Shown here: in pieces, positions 1 to 8,973 of the stretch
How the letters are laid out: the number at the start of each line of letters is the position of its first letter
Position numbering within the stretch: the first letter of the stretch is position 1
Assembly: GCF_003350005.1 (NCBI RefSeq)
Contig: NZ_QLKS01000002.1
Location: forward strand, 577,510-641,509
DNA length: 64,000 bases
DNA from: Psychrobacter proteolyticus
GTDB lineage: Bacteria > Pseudomonadota > Gammaproteobacteria > Pseudomonadales > Moraxellaceae
Reading direction: 5' to 3'
Notes under the pieces: generated by a model
The model's database searches: none
What the model was told of the DNA's origin: nothing
What the model saw: the letters and a program-made list of their open reading frames with translations, nothing else
Position numbers and translations under genes: made by a program

Positions 1-323
1 TTCACGAAAACCCTTTTTCTTATATCAAACATGCACAATTTAAAGTGCTGACTTCTGACTGGGAGGGTTTTGCTTTAGTTATTGCTGAAGCTTTAGTGCT
101 AGGTACGCCAGTTATAAGCACCAACTGTCCGTCAGGTCCAAGTGAGCTGCTACCTGAAAGCAACTTGATGCCGATGGGAGATGTTGAAGCCATTGCTGAA
201 AAAATGCGTCAGGCAATGAGCAACCCACAACAGTTTCATGCCCCGTTTGATGAGTCACTTCTTCCAGTCAAAATAGCTGAGAAATATCTAGAATTTTCTC
301 AAAGACTAAATGTCACAAAGTGA
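1..323 (+). CDS. GT4 glycosyltransferase, C-terminal fragment cut by left edge
   Basis: The frame starting at base 3 is open from the window edge to TGA at 321-323, so this is the tail of a longer gene. The GTG at 45 is not a real start, because similarity to the next gene extends upstream of it to the edge. Visible are the nucleotide-sugar-binding half of a GT-B enzyme: TSDWEGFALVIAE (the EX7E pair of family GT4), then GTPVIST and GPSELLP. Family knowledge: retaining transfer of a sugar from a nucleotide donor at the cytoplasmic face, here probably for capsule or LPS. The fragment closely matches the C-terminus of the following gene at protein and DNA level, so the two are a tandem duplication. 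The reading frames overlap if the next gene starts at 310. Sugar and linkage cannot be told. Confidence 0.85.
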   Translation, partial: HENPFSYIKHAQFKVLTSDWEGFALVIAEALVLGTPVISTNCPSGPSELLPESNLMPMGDVEAIAEKMRQAMSNPQQFHAPFDESLLPVKIAEKYLEFSQRLNVTK

Positions 324-1503
324 TAATATCAAACCCTCTTTATACTCAAAACACTCACTTCTAAGAAAGTTTAAAATGACTAACAATGCCATGAGCAATA
401 ATTTACCCAGAGAAAATAAGAAAAAAATACTTTTAGTCATCAACTGCCTACAAGGTGGTGGCGCTGAGCGTGTTGTACTTACATTAGGGCAGGGCTTTTA
501 TGAGTTGGGATATGAAGTACATGTTTTAAGATTCAAGTCTCGGGTAGAGTATGACCTTAATCCGAACCTCAATTATCATTTAATTAACTTTAAGAAATAT
601 AAACTCATACCAAAACTAGAGCGTCGTGACAAATTTGTTTCAGGTGTGGTTGACAGATATGTCTCAAAGAAAATTGGTCAGCCGGATATTATCCTATCAA
701 ACCTTGATCGTGCGGACAGTATTCTTAGCCACAGCAAAATGCTTAATATTATCTATGTGATTCACACTACGCTATCATTATCATACAAGTTCAAAAATTT
801 AGATGATGAGCAGAAAAAACTAGCTTTTTCTGACATTTACTCAAAGAATAGCTGCGTATGTGTTAGTGAGGGTGTTCAAAAAGACTTTATAGAAATTTTT
901 GGCGATATAACACCAACTGCAACCATTCATAATCCAATAGACAGAGATTGTATCTTAGAGCTAGCTAATGCATTCGTTCCTGAACATCAGAATTATATTA
1001 TTCATGTGGGTAGCTTCAAAGAGGCAAAACGTCATGATATGCTGCTAAGAGCTTATGCTAAAACAGATCAGTCTCTACCTTTATTGCTTTTAGGTAAAGG
1101 TAAGCTCAAAAACGATATAGAGCAATTGGTAGTAGAACTTAATTTGGAGGACAAGGTGGTTTTCTTAGGTTTTTTAGAAAATCCTTTTCCTTATATAAAG
1201 CATGCAAAATTTAAGATATTAACTTCAGACTGGGAAGGCTTTGCTTTGGTGATTGCAGAGTCTTTAGTTTTGGGAACGCCAGTTATCAGTACTGACTGCC
1301 AATCTGGGCCAAGTGAGTTGTTACCTCAAAAAAACCTAATGCCTATGAGAGACATAGATGCTATTGCAGCTAAATTGAGCCTAGCCATGAAGGATCCAGA
1401 GCAATTTCACTCTGAGTTTAGCGAAGCACTCCTTCCTGTCACAATAGCCAAGAAATATATCGAATTTGCATCGAATGTTAAGAATACAGATAAAAGGTCT
1501 TAA
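310..1503 (+). CDS. GT4 family glycosyltransferase (capsule/LPS)
   Basis: 397 codons from ATG 310. ATG 376 or ATG 391 could be the true start, since the conserved fold begins only at KKILLVINCLQGGGAERVV and no strong Shine-Dalgarno precedes 310. The GGGAERV acceptor-side loop is near residue 47, HVGSFKEAKRHDMLL opens the second Rossmann domain, and the EX7E glutamates fall at about E309 and E317 in TSDWEGFALVIAE. There is no signal peptide or membrane helix, so it should act at the inner membrane's cytoplasmic face. Known: GT4 retaining transferases (WaaG, PimA and capsule enzymes) use nucleotide sugars. It lies directly behind a near-duplicate and has a third relative at 5902-7068. The stop overlaps the stop of the convergent gene by a few bases. 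The donor may be one of the uronic acids made by the neighbouring genes, but this is inference. Confidence 0.88.
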   Translation: MSQSDNIKPSLYSKHSLLRKFKMTNNAMSNNLPRENKKKILLVINCLQGGGAERVVLTLGQGFYELGYEVHVLRFKSRVEYDLNPNLNYHLINFKKYKLIPKLERRDKFVSGVVDRYVSKKIGQPDIILSNLDRADSILSHSKMLNIIYVIHTTLSLSYKFKNLDDEQKKLAFSDIYSKNSCVCVSEGVQKDFIEIFGDITPTATIHNPIDRDCILELANAFVPEHQNYIIHVGSFKEAKRHDMLLRAYAKTDQSLPLLLLGKGKLKNDIEQLVVELNLEDKVVFLGFLENPFPYIKHAKFKILTSDWEGFALVIAESLVLGTPVISTDCQSGPSELLPQKNLMPMRDIDAIAAKLSLAMKDPEQFHSEFSEALLPVTIAKKYIEFASNVKNTDKRS

Positions 1504-2267
1504 TCTAGCCACCATTTGGACCAATCATCTCTATGTAATTGCCGTAGAGTAGCGAAAGCACTCTGGTTGTTCTGTAGTTTTTCGAATACAGCAAGCAGTA
1601 TAGCTGTAGCTAACTTATCGACTTTCTGAAATTTGTTGTAGCGTTTACGCATATTCCTTAAGCTATCATCGGTACCAATACGGAAATAAGTAAGTCCATC
1701 GTATAGAGGCAAATCGCCGGCATACAGTATGTCGGTTTTTTCGTCTAATAACGGCATAGGTTCAGCATTAGCGCTTAGTTGTAAAAAGTTTTTGGTCTCA
1801 TGAACTCTTAAGGTATTCATTAGAGTGATAACGTTCATTAAAATAGCAGCTCTAAGACTGTTATTTGAGTGATCAATGAAAGTATCGCAGGCTGAGACAA
1901 TCCAGCGCAGCGACAGATGCTCTAATAAATAGTCGCTTTCTGACTCCCAAAGCCTTTCAAATTCAGAAAAAGTTTTATCTATTTTGTATTTGCGGCGCAT
2001 CAATATGATAAGCGTATTGTGATAAAAGCAGAGCTCAGACTCTCCTAAAGATTGATACTTTAAGTTATTTAAGTGGATTTCTAAGTCTGTACTTTTACGC
2101 TCATCTGTCAGTGCTTCAATATCACACAATGACTCAGTGATTATTGTCGTTTTCATCTCATCAAAGCTTTTACCATCATAATTTTTGACAATCTTACCTG
2201 CGTTCAATCTTTTTTCACTTAGAAATATCAATAGCAGTTTGCTTTGCCAGTTTGAAGGTGTAGTCAT
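1500..2267 (-). CDS. Unknown protein in polysaccharide cluster
   Basis: I do not recognise this protein. The frame is open from ATG 2300, but ATG 2267 (MTTPSNWQSKLLLIF) has an AAAGGA upstream while 2300 has none, so I prefer the 255-residue form. It has no signal peptide, no long hydrophobic helix and no cysteine clusters. It looks alpha-helical and soluble (SESELCFYHN-type helices, LRWIVSACDTFIDHSNNSLR) and ends with the aromatic tail DDWSKWWLD. It is convergent with the upstream glycosyltransferase, and the two stop codons overlap. It sits directly downstream of the UDP-sugar genes on the same strand, across about 90 bp. Position suggests a role in glycan synthesis or regulation. Sequence alone gives no function. 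Confidence 0.7.
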   Translation of the reverse strand: MTTPSNWQSKLLLIFLSEKRLNAGKIVKNYDGKSFDEMKTTIITESLCDIEALTDERKSTDLEIHLNNLKYQSLGESELCFYHNTLIILMRRKYKIDKTFSEFERLWESESDYLLEHLSLRWIVSACDTFIDHSNNSLRAAILMNVITLMNTLRVHETKNFLQLSANAEPMPLLDEKTDILYAGDLPLYDGLTYFRIGTDDSLRNMRKRYNKFQKVDKLATAILLAVFEKLQNNQSAFATLRQLHRDDWSKWWLD

Positions 2268-2360
2268 GTCACTAAAATCCTTTGAACAAGTATGATGCAA
2301 TTAGAGCTTAAACGTCTGTCGAAAAAATTGATACCAAAATAATTTATGAAATATTACTGC

Positions 2361-3374
2361 TTAAACTGAATAGTATTGCTTGTACCATTCGACAAACTTT
2401 GTGATTCCATCTTCGATACTGGTATCAGGTTTGAAATCAATATCATCTACTAGCTCGTCTATATCTGCATAAGTAATAGGCACATCACCTGCTTGCATCG
2501 GCAATAAATTCTCTTGCGCTTTTTTGTCACAAGCGCTTTCGATGGCAGTGATAAAACGACGTAAAGTTACTGGTTGGTTATTGCCAATGTTATATATTTT
2601 ATAAGGGGCAATCGCTGTAGTGATACTAGAATATTGAGGAGAGGGGGCTTTATCCATTATTCGAATAATACCTTTTACAATATCATCAATGTAGGTAAAG
2701 TCACGCTGCATATCACCATTATTGAAGACATTGATTGGCTCACCAGCTAGAATTTTTTTGGTGAAAGAAAAATAGGCCATATCAGGTCGACCATAAGGAC
2801 CGTAAACGGTAAAAAACCTTAATCCTGTCGTAGGAATGTTATATAAATGGCTGTAGCTATGTGCCATGAGCTCGTTTGATTTTTTCGTGGCTGCATATAA
2901 ACTGATAGGAAAATCAACACAATCAGCAGTGGTAAATGGCTGCTTTATATTCATACCATAGACTGAGCTGGAGCTGGCATAGATTAAATGCTTGATATCA
3001 TGATGGCGGCAGCCCTCAAGTATATTAACAAAGCCAACCACATTTGAATCAATGTAAGCATTCGGATTTTCGATAGAGTAGCGGACACCTGCTTGTGCAC
3101 CTAAATTAATGACAATATCGAATTGATAGGTAGAAAAAAGATCAGACATAGCTTCGCGATCAGCAAGGTCTAGCTTAATGAACGTAAAGTATTCTGGTTC
3201 TGATATTTCATTTAGTAGTTTTAATCGATCTTCTTTTAAGCTCACCTCATAATAGTCGTTGATGTTATCAATACCAACGATGCAGTTATTGCTATTAGGC
3301 AGCTGTATTTGTAATAGGGCTTTGATTAAATGAAAACCAATAAAACCTGCCGCACCAGTGACTAATATATTCAT
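2361..3374 (-). CDS. UDP-glucuronate 4-epimerase (SDR, CapI/LpsL type)
   Basis: Predicted to interconvert UDP-glucuronate and UDP-galacturonate in the cytosol, supplying an acidic sugar for capsule or LPS. Seen: the NAD-binding motif GAAGFIG at residues 7-13, the catalytic SSSVYG region, Tyr160 and Lys164 in YAATKKS, and substrate-side motifs TVYGPYGRPDMAYF and RDFTYIDDIVKGI typical of the glucuronate 4-epimerase branch of extended SDRs. The 337-residue length is normal for that branch. The start codon overlaps the ugd stop by one base (TGATG) with a good GGGAG ribosome site, so translation is probably coupled to ugd. The pair explains UDP-Glc to UDP-GlcA to UDP-GalA. Specificity (GlcA rather than another UDP-hexose) rests on motifs and the ugd neighbour. 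Confidence 0.88.
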   Translation of the reverse strand: MNILVTGAAGFIGFHLIKALLQIQLPNSNNCIVGIDNINDYYEVSLKEDRLKLLNEISEPEYFTFIKLDLADREAMSDLFSTYQFDIVINLGAQAGVRYSIENPNAYIDSNVVGFVNILEGCRHHDIKHLIYASSSSVYGMNIKQPFTTADCVDFPISLYAATKKSNELMAHSYSHLYNIPTTGLRFFTVYGPYGRPDMAYFSFTKKILAGEPINVFNNGDMQRDFTYIDDIVKGIIRIMDKAPSPQYSSITTAIAPYKIYNIGNNQPVTLRRFITAIESACDKKAQENLLPMQAGDVPITYADIDELVDDIDFKPDTSIEDGITKFVEWYKQYYSV

Positions 3375-4540
3375 CAGTCGCTCCCGAATAAATCTCTGGT
3401 AAAGACTTTGTCCGCCACATCTTCGATTTCAGCAGATAAACGGTTTGCCACAATGACATCACTCATTGATTTAAACGCTTCTAGGTCTTGAATAACTTGT
3501 GAGTTGAAAAAGGTACTTTCTTTCAATACTGGTTCGTAAACAATGACTTCGATACCTTTTGCCTTAATACGTTTCATGATGCCTTGTATGGCAGAAGCTC
3601 TAAAATTGTCTGATCCGCTTTTCATAACTAATCGGTGTATACCTACAATTTTTGGTTTTCGTTCAATAACTTTATCAGCGATAAAGTCTTTACGAGTTCT
3701 GTTGGAGTCGACAATGGCTTTTATTAGGTTACTTGGCACTTCATCATAATTTGCCAATAGCTGTTTGGTATCTTTAGGCAAGCAGTAGCCACCATAGCCA
3801 AATGATGGGTTGTTATAATGATCACCAATACGCGGGTCTAACCCAATACCTTCTATGATCTGTTTGGTTTCGAGCCCAAATGTTTGAGCATAAGTATCAA
3901 GCTCATTAAAGTAGGCCACGCGCATTGCTAAATAAGTATTAGAAAATAACTTGATTGCCTCAGCTTCAGTGGGCTTTACAAATAGTAGCGGTACGTCCTT
4001 TTTGATCGCGCCTTTAAGGAGTAAGTTAGCGAATAATTGAGCTCGTTCTGACTGTTCACCTACGATGATTCGAGAAGGGTAAAGGTTGTCATGCAGCGCT
4101 TTACCTTCTCGCAAAAACTCGGGTGAAAAGATAATACGGTCAGTTGCATAACGTTCTCTAACACTCGCCGTATATCCCACTGGTACGGTAGACTTTATAA
4201 TAATGATTGCTTGTTGATTGACCAAAAGTACTTGCTCAATCACTGCTTCTACCGTTGATGTATTGAAGTAATTGGTCTTGGCATCATAATCAGTTGGTGT
4301 CGCCACAATAATAAAATCAGCGCCTTCATAGGCTGCCGCCGCATCAAGTGTCGCAGAAAAGTTGAGATTTTTATTTGATAAAAAATCCTCAATATCTTCA
4401 TCTTCAATAGGGGACTGCTGAGTATTCAATAAGTCGATTTTTTCAGGAACAATGTCGACAGCGACGACTTCGTTGTGCTGTGCCAATAGCATTGCATTTG
4501 ATAGGCCTACGTAACCTGTACCTACTACTGCTATTTTCAT
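3374..4540 (-). CDS. ugd: UDP-glucose 6-dehydrogenase
   Basis: Oxidises UDP-glucose to UDP-glucuronate with two NAD+. Seen: N-terminal Rossmann motif [14 protein letters not shown] (residues 7-20), [10 protein letters not shown] in the central region, and the catalytic cysteine in GGYCLPKD at about Cys253, followed by the C-terminal UDP-binding domain. The 388-residue length matches the short enterobacterial-type enzymes. It is first in a two-gene unit with the 4-epimerase, overlapping its start by one base. The start is preceded by a modest GGA site. The product is the precursor for galacturonate made by the next gene. No sign of damage. Confidence 0.95.
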   Translation of the reverse strand: MKIAVVGTGYVGLSNAMLLAQHNEVVAVDIVPEKIDLLNTQQSPIEDEDIEDFLSNKNLNFSATLDAAAAYEGADFIIVATPTDYDAKTNYFNTSTVEAVIEQVLLVNQQAIIIIKSTVPVGYTASVRERYATDRIIFSPEFLREGKALHDNLYPSRIIVGEQSERAQLFANLLLKGAIKKDVPLLFVKPTEAEAIKLFSNTYLAMRVAYFNELDTYAQTFGLETKQIIEGIGLDPRIGDHYNNPSFGYGGYCLPKDTKQLLANYDEVPSNLIKAIVDSNRTRKDFIADKVIERKPKIVGIHRLVMKSGSDNFRASAIQGIMKRIKAKGIEVIVYEPVLKESTFFNSQVIQDLEAFKSMSDVIVANRLSAEIEDVADKVFTRDLFGSD

Positions 4541-4640
4541 AATATATCCAAGTAATGTTTACGCTTTGATGGATCTAATCCAAAATTGGTTTATGCTAAA
4601 TAAGATTCAAAATTACAATACCGTGTCAGATCACCTTAGC

Positions 4641-5642
4641 TCAGAGAGCTGGTATTCCCGTCACAGAAGCGGGAAGATGCGCTAAAAATTTATGCTTCAT
4701 AGCTTGGCTGATTTTCTTGTGCGAATCCGTCTCAAGAAGGTCTAGGCTTTGAATACAACCGTACTTGATAGATTTATCTTCTAAAGCAGTAATAAAGTCA
4801 TCGACACTACTTTCATTTTTTAGATAGTTGACAGAGGTATCGGGTTTTAGATTTGCTTCATCTTTTTGAATTTTTAGATGATTCATCAGGGTTATCGGAT
4901 TCACCTGAGCCACGTCTCTAAATTTATATCTAATCTGCTCTGTCAGTAGCTGAGGATGATTTAGCAAATAATCTTTCAGTATGTTCCTATCGACGATATG
5001 AGGATAGTGATGAATTTCAAAGAATTGATCCATACCGATTATTTTGGCGCTTAGCATTTGGGCGATAGTATGCCTTGGTTGAATCGGTGTGCGAAATAGT
5101 TTAAAGCGCGATTTTCGGAAATTAAGCTTAGCATTTAATGCCGCACTTTTACGCCAGTGGCCGTGAATATTCAGCTTTTCGCCATCCAAAAAGTCATCTA
5201 TTTTTACTGGTTGGTTAAAAAAGAAATCATCATTCATATAGATGAAGTAATCAGATAACCCCTCAATATTCCATATCATCGACTCAATCGATCGGGTATT
5301 AAACGTAGGCAAAAACTGCTCATAACCCGAAAATATGTCCTTATGATCAACGATGCGTATTTTATCTGCTGAGCAAATACCTTGCTTAGCAAATTCATCG
5401 ATGAACGCTGGCTTTTGTTGATCTGTGACAATATATATATGACGACAAAAAGGCACATATTTGATGATAGAAGCAATATTATAATATATCTCATCGTCGC
5501 TAGCGAAACGCGTGTCAGTTATTGCGTCAGATGCCACTTCTTTACTTGGCTTGTACTGTTCTCGCTTTTGTTTGAATATAGGGTCTGCGCCATCTACCCA
5601 AGCAATGACGATGTCTAAGGTTCTCTCATCAGGCTGCTTCAT
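4641..5642 (-). CDS. Stealth-family capsular polysaccharide phosphotransferase
   Basis: The N-terminus DIVIAWVDGADPIF is the Stealth CR1 signature. The following block with TRFASDDEIYYNIASIIKY and IYIVTDQQKP is CR2, and FIYMNDDFFFNQPV carries the conserved acidic DDFFF motif. The C-terminal part (residues 200-300) resembles CR3/CR4 but is less clear by eye. Family knowledge: Stealth proteins are hexose-1-phosphate transferases that build phosphodiester-linked capsules in bacteria, and share a domain with the human GlcNAc-1-phosphotransferase. ATG 5642 has an AGGA site six bases upstream. It is a cytoplasmic or membrane-associated enzyme with no signal peptide. It lies about 100 bp ahead of ugd on the same strand, so the three genes may be one transcript. 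The predicted glycan would contain sugar-phosphate units, and this is inference. Confidence 0.88.
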   Translation of the reverse strand: MKQPDERTLDIVIAWVDGADPIFKQKREQYKPSKEVASDAITDTRFASDDEIYYNIASIIKYVPFCRHIYIVTDQQKPAFIDEFAKQGICSADKIRIVDHKDIFSGYEQFLPTFNTRSIESMIWNIEGLSDYFIYMNDDFFFNQPVKIDDFLDGEKLNIHGHWRKSAALNAKLNFRKSRFKLFRTPIQPRHTIAQMLSAKIIGMDQFFEIHHYPHIVDRNILKDYLLNHPQLLTEQIRYKFRDVAQVNPITLMNHLKIQKDEANLKPDTSVNYLKNESSVDDFITALEDKSIKYGCIQSLDLLETDSHKKISQAMKHKFLAHLPASVTGIPAL

Positions 5643-5901
5643 AACTGATCCTGCTCTTTTCGGATATGCATCTATTTTAGTAGCTATATTAGATCAGCTA
5701 TGATATTTGCTGATGCAATTATTAACAAGGTTTAATCGATTTAGATAGTTAGACTCATTATAATTTTTATAGAGATACCGTTAAATCCTGCTCGTACTTT
5801 ACTGAGTAAATGCCGAGCACCAGCGGTAGGTGAGACTAGCATATAAAGTCAGAACGCTGCAATAATTATGACCATAGTTGCATTCATTTGGCTAAACTAT
5901 C
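5643..5901. promoter_or_regulatory. Divergent intergenic region in polysaccharide cluster
   Basis: The 259-bp gap lies between the Stealth gene (minus) and a GT4 gene (plus), and must carry both start regions. I see no convincing paired -35/-10 boxes. A short GCGGTAG at 5823-5829 resembles the core of the RfaH ops element but lacks the rest of it. Confidence 0.4.
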
Positions 5902-7068
5902 ATGCCTATACCGTTAAAAAATCAAGCTGAGACACTAATGCCACCTATTATTCTATTTATTTTAAAAGCGCTTGAAGGTCGCGGTGCTGAGCGTATGGTT
6001 ACGACTTTGGCAAGCGCTTATGCAGATATGGGCTATCGTACTCATATCTTATGTTTGGAAGCGACGCAAGATATGCTACTAGACGCTCGTGTTCAATATC
6101 ATATCGTGCCATATGATGAGGTGTTTTCTGAGCAGAATCTCGACCCAGAATCTACGCAAGCACAAGCCTACGAATCAGTTGCTAAACGTATTGATACTTA
6201 CGTGCTTAGCCAAATAGGGAAGCCAGATTTAATACTGGCTAATATCTATAAAATAAACTGGATTATGGCATATAGCCAGTTGCCAAACATCGTAAATGTA
6301 CTGCATACAGCGCTATCAAAGCAGTTCCAAAACCAATTATTAGAGGCGCCAGTACAGACTATAAATCATTTGAAAATGGTCTATGGCGCTCATCTTTGCA
6401 GCTGTGTAAGTAAGGGTGCACGCCAAGATTTGATTGATATTATAGGAGATATCACCAAAACCACAACAATCTATAATCCTTGTGATGCTATTGCTATAAA
6501 TACCAAAGCAGCAGCATCTAGCCATCTTGAACATTTCGGCTTAGTAGATAAAGAGTACATTATACATGTTGCCTCTTTTGATAGCATGAAAGGTCATCGA
6601 GACTTGCTACAGGCGTATGCCAAAACAGAACGAAAGCTGCCGTTAGTACTAGTAGGTAAAGGTAAGCTTGAAGAAGAGATTAAGCAGCTTGCGACCGAAC
6701 TTGGGATTAGCGATAGTATTAAGTTTTTAGGCTTTCAGACCAACCCTTATCCATTAATTAGAACAGCTGCACTGATGGTACTCACCTCTAAGTTTGAAGG
6801 CTTTGGCTATGTCATTGTAGAGGCGCAAGCACTGGGCGTACCAGTAATCAGTACGGATTGTCCTTTTGGGCCAAGAGAATTATTACCTGAGCAAAACTTG
6901 ATTGCGGTAGGTGATATTGATGGCTTGGCCATGCTCATCGATCAAGCCATAGATAACCTTACAGATTATATCGTTCCGCTAAACCAGCAGTTACTTCCTG
7001 AACATATTGCAAGACAGTACTTAGCGTTTGGTTCTGTTTTAGATTCAGATAAAAATGAGGGTTTATAA
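5902..7068 (+). CDS. GT4 family glycosyltransferase (third paralogue)
   Basis: 388 residues from ATG 5902. ATG 5938 (MPPIILFILKAL) is an equally plausible start because neither has a strong ribosome site. Motifs: LEGRGAERMVTTL near residue 24, HVASFDSMKGHRDLL, LVGKGKLEEEIKQL, and EX7E at about E299/E307 in TSKFEGFGYVIVE, then GVPVISTDCPFGPRELLP. Clearly homologous to the two GT4 proteins at the left edge but more diverged, so it is an older copy of the same family. No signal peptide. Expected to add one sugar of the surface glycan at the inner membrane. It is transcribed toward a convergent minus-strand gene about 60 bp away, with no obvious terminator hairpin between them. Confidence 0.87.
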   Translation: MPIPLKNQAETLMPPIILFILKALEGRGAERMVTTLASAYADMGYRTHILCLEATQDMLLDARVQYHIVPYDEVFSEQNLDPESTQAQAYESVAKRIDTYVLSQIGKPDLILANIYKINWIMAYSQLPNIVNVLHTALSKQFQNQLLEAPVQTINHLKMVYGAHLCSCVSKGARQDLIDIIGDITKTTTIYNPCDAIAINTKAAASSHLEHFGLVDKEYIIHVASFDSMKGHRDLLQAYAKTERKLPLVLVGKGKLEEEIKQLATELGISDSIKFLGFQTNPYPLIRTAALMVLTSKFEGFGYVIVEAQALGVPVISTDCPFGPRELLPEQNLIAVGDIDGLAMLIDQAIDNLTDYIVPLNQQLLPEHIARQYLAFGSVLDSDKNEGL

Positions 7069-7127
7069 CGTGTAGTGGTTCTTAATTAAACGCAATCAAG
7101 TAGAGGTTACTAATTGCGAGTCATCAA

Positions 7128-7985
7128 CTAGAAAGTGTCGAATAGCGATTTAGAGATAGGAGAGTGATTGACGACAGGAACACCATGCGACTGATAGATT
7201 CTGCCGAGCAAGTTAAATGAAGGTACAATGCGCTCGTGCATGACTTTGCTGAGCATACTTGGCGCAATATTATTTTTATTTTCATAAAACCGTGGTTGCT
7301 TACAGTTAAGTAGGTCAATACCATACAGATGAATGCTCGCTGCTTGACGCGAAAAAGCCAACTGCGCCGCTACATAAGCGACAGTACCTGCTTCCACAAA
7401 TCCATGAGTAATGTTAAGAGAGACGCCGATGTCAGCCGCTTTATGATCGCTATCAATGATAAAGTTTGGATTATTGATAAAGTACGATAGCGGCATTTTT
7501 TTATTGAGTAATTTTTTCTTAAAGATAAGCTTATTAAAAGATAGCTTGTTTGACTTGACTCCCCATGGCCTATCTACGGGATACAACACTCGCATGGCAT
7601 GATGGTACGTTTGCATAATATCAGGGTGCGTGGTGGCCATCGCTTCAAAGACAGCTAACGTTGCATATAGAGGTTGACCTGTATAGTACTGCTGTAAAAT
7701 CTCAGGCTGATGATTGATGAAGCGCGCATCACTAATGACGTAACCAGCAATATCGGTAAACTGATGCTGCCCAATCAGGCTGATACTGCCATTGACAAAA
7801 ATAGTAGGCGTATCTAGTAGCTCTGATAACGGCAGCTGCTGTATAGATGGCCCTGAGGCGATAATATTGACGTCTTTTCCATGCAGACTTTGTTCAGGTT
7901 CATTAGCATTAAAAGCATTGATAATGATGAGCTCATTATCAATATTGAACCCAGCAGTAGCAGGTAATCTTAAATATAGCGCCAT
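7128..7985 (-). CDS. Putative glycan-synthesis protein with GPS nucleotide-binding motif
   Basis: 285 residues, not confidently recognised. The segment KDVNIIASGPSIQQLPLSEL followed by TIFVNGSISLI resembles the N-terminal nucleotide-binding loop of the GT42 sialyltransferase / DUF115-type families, where an ASGPS or GNGPS loop precedes a short strand with an Asn. The second half (HGFVEAGTVAYVAAQLA, IHLYGIDLL) fits a Rossmann-like core of that superfamily. This assignment is inference from motif shape only. No signal peptide or transmembrane segment. Neighbours on both sides are glycosyltransferases, supporting a glycan role. The start at 7985 has only a weak GGA site. Confidence 0.6.
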   Translation of the reverse strand: MALYLRLPATAGFNIDNELIIINAFNANEPEQSLHGKDVNIIASGPSIQQLPLSELLDTPTIFVNGSISLIGQHQFTDIAGYVISDARFINHQPEILQQYYTGQPLYATLAVFEAMATTHPDIMQTYHHAMRVLYPVDRPWGVKSNKLSFNKLIFKKKLLNKKMPLSYFINNPNFIIDSDHKAADIGVSLNITHGFVEAGTVAYVAAQLAFSRQAASIHLYGIDLLNCKQPRFYENKNNIAPSMLSKVMHERIVPSFNLLGRIYQSHGVPVVNHSPISKSLFDTF

Positions 7986-8081
7986 ACTATGTTCCAGTCG
8001 TTTATTTCACCTATCTTATATCTTAATACACTGCCTTTACGCTAATTATAAATTGTCTACATATGGTTAATTGCTAAGCAT

Positions 8082-8882
8082 CTATTGCCAATGGTCTTTT
8101 AACCATGGGCTTGGCTTCACATGTCGATACCATTTACCGCCACTACCAGCAATCGCATCGGGCGGGTTAATCTCACCGTGGAAAATAACGATTTTTGCAT
8201 CATCCGGCAGAGTAGGTGTGCGTACAAAGTTAAAAGGAATCGGCGCAATACATTGGTATTTAAAACTGACACACCACGTCTTATCCCAATACTCTAAGTG
8301 GTGATGCTCACGCAAATAGTTAGAGAGGTAAGCCTGCTCGTGACGTACTTGGGTGCGAATGGTTTCAAAGTTCCGCTCAAAATTAGACAGCAAATCAGGA
8401 TAGGTATTCATGCCAATATTAAAGCGATAGACAGAGCTGTTACCAATCATGCGCCAAGGCTTTTTCCAGTCACGGATGATGACGACGCTGTCCTCATGCT
8501 CAGCTTGATAAGTAAAAAACGCATCGATATTATCGACAATGACGATATCAATGTCTAAAAATAGGGCCACACCTTTTAAATCATACAGCTCAGGCTTAAA
8601 GGTAGTCAGTTTTTTCCAACCACGTTCAGGACCTGCTGGCAAATCCATGTCAGGTATCGGATAACAGGCAATCGCAGGGTCAATACCTGTGCTGTCATCG
8701 GTCAAGCAAACCATTTGGAAATCTAAGGTTAGATGGCGACTAACCATGTTGTAGAGACGATTGACGTATTCAGGACCATATTTGTCGCCCCATTTCATAC
8801 AGATGATATAACGCTGTTCAGCAGCATTTGTGCTCGTTTGATCAGGGTCTATAGATGAGGTCTTAGTTACGTCAGATGTCAT
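8082..8882 (-). CDS. Putative glycosyltransferase (GT-A fold, DxD type)
   Basis: 266 residues. An N-terminal hydrophilic stretch precedes YIICMKWGDKYGPEYVNRLY. The metal/nucleotide-binding DxD is seen in LFLDIDIVIVDN near residue 105, and FHGEINPPDAI near the C-terminus matches the HG-containing metal-binding loop of GT8-like enzymes. WYRHVKPSPWLKDHW closes the protein. Known: such GT-A enzymes transfer hexoses using Mn2+. I infer a role in the outer core or capsule from its place between the GPS-motif gene and the lipid A acyltransferase. ATG 8882 is preceded by a GAGTG. Substrate unknown. Confidence 0.72.
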   Translation of the reverse strand: MTSDVTKTSSIDPDQTSTNAAEQRYIICMKWGDKYGPEYVNRLYNMVSRHLTLDFQMVCLTDDSTGIDPAIACYPIPDMDLPAGPERGWKKLTTFKPELYDLKGVALFLDIDIVIVDNIDAFFTYQAEHEDSVVIIRDWKKPWRMIGNSSVYRFNIGMNTYPDLLSNFERNFETIRTQVRHEQAYLSNYLREHHHLEYWDKTWCVSFKYQCIAPIPFNFVRTPTLPDDAKIVIFHGEINPPDAIAGSGGKWYRHVKPSPWLKDHWQ

Positions 8883-8973
8883 AATGCACTCGTATTGAGA
8901 TAATAGTCAGATAAATGAAGGACTAATAAAAGTAAAGGAATATAGAGTTCAGCCAATATTAGCATAGCTATGA

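Noticed and set aside
5823..5835. Possible RfaH ops / JUMPStart element before a glycosyltransferase
   Set aside because: Only the GCGGTAG core matches; the following bases do not, and no second element is present.
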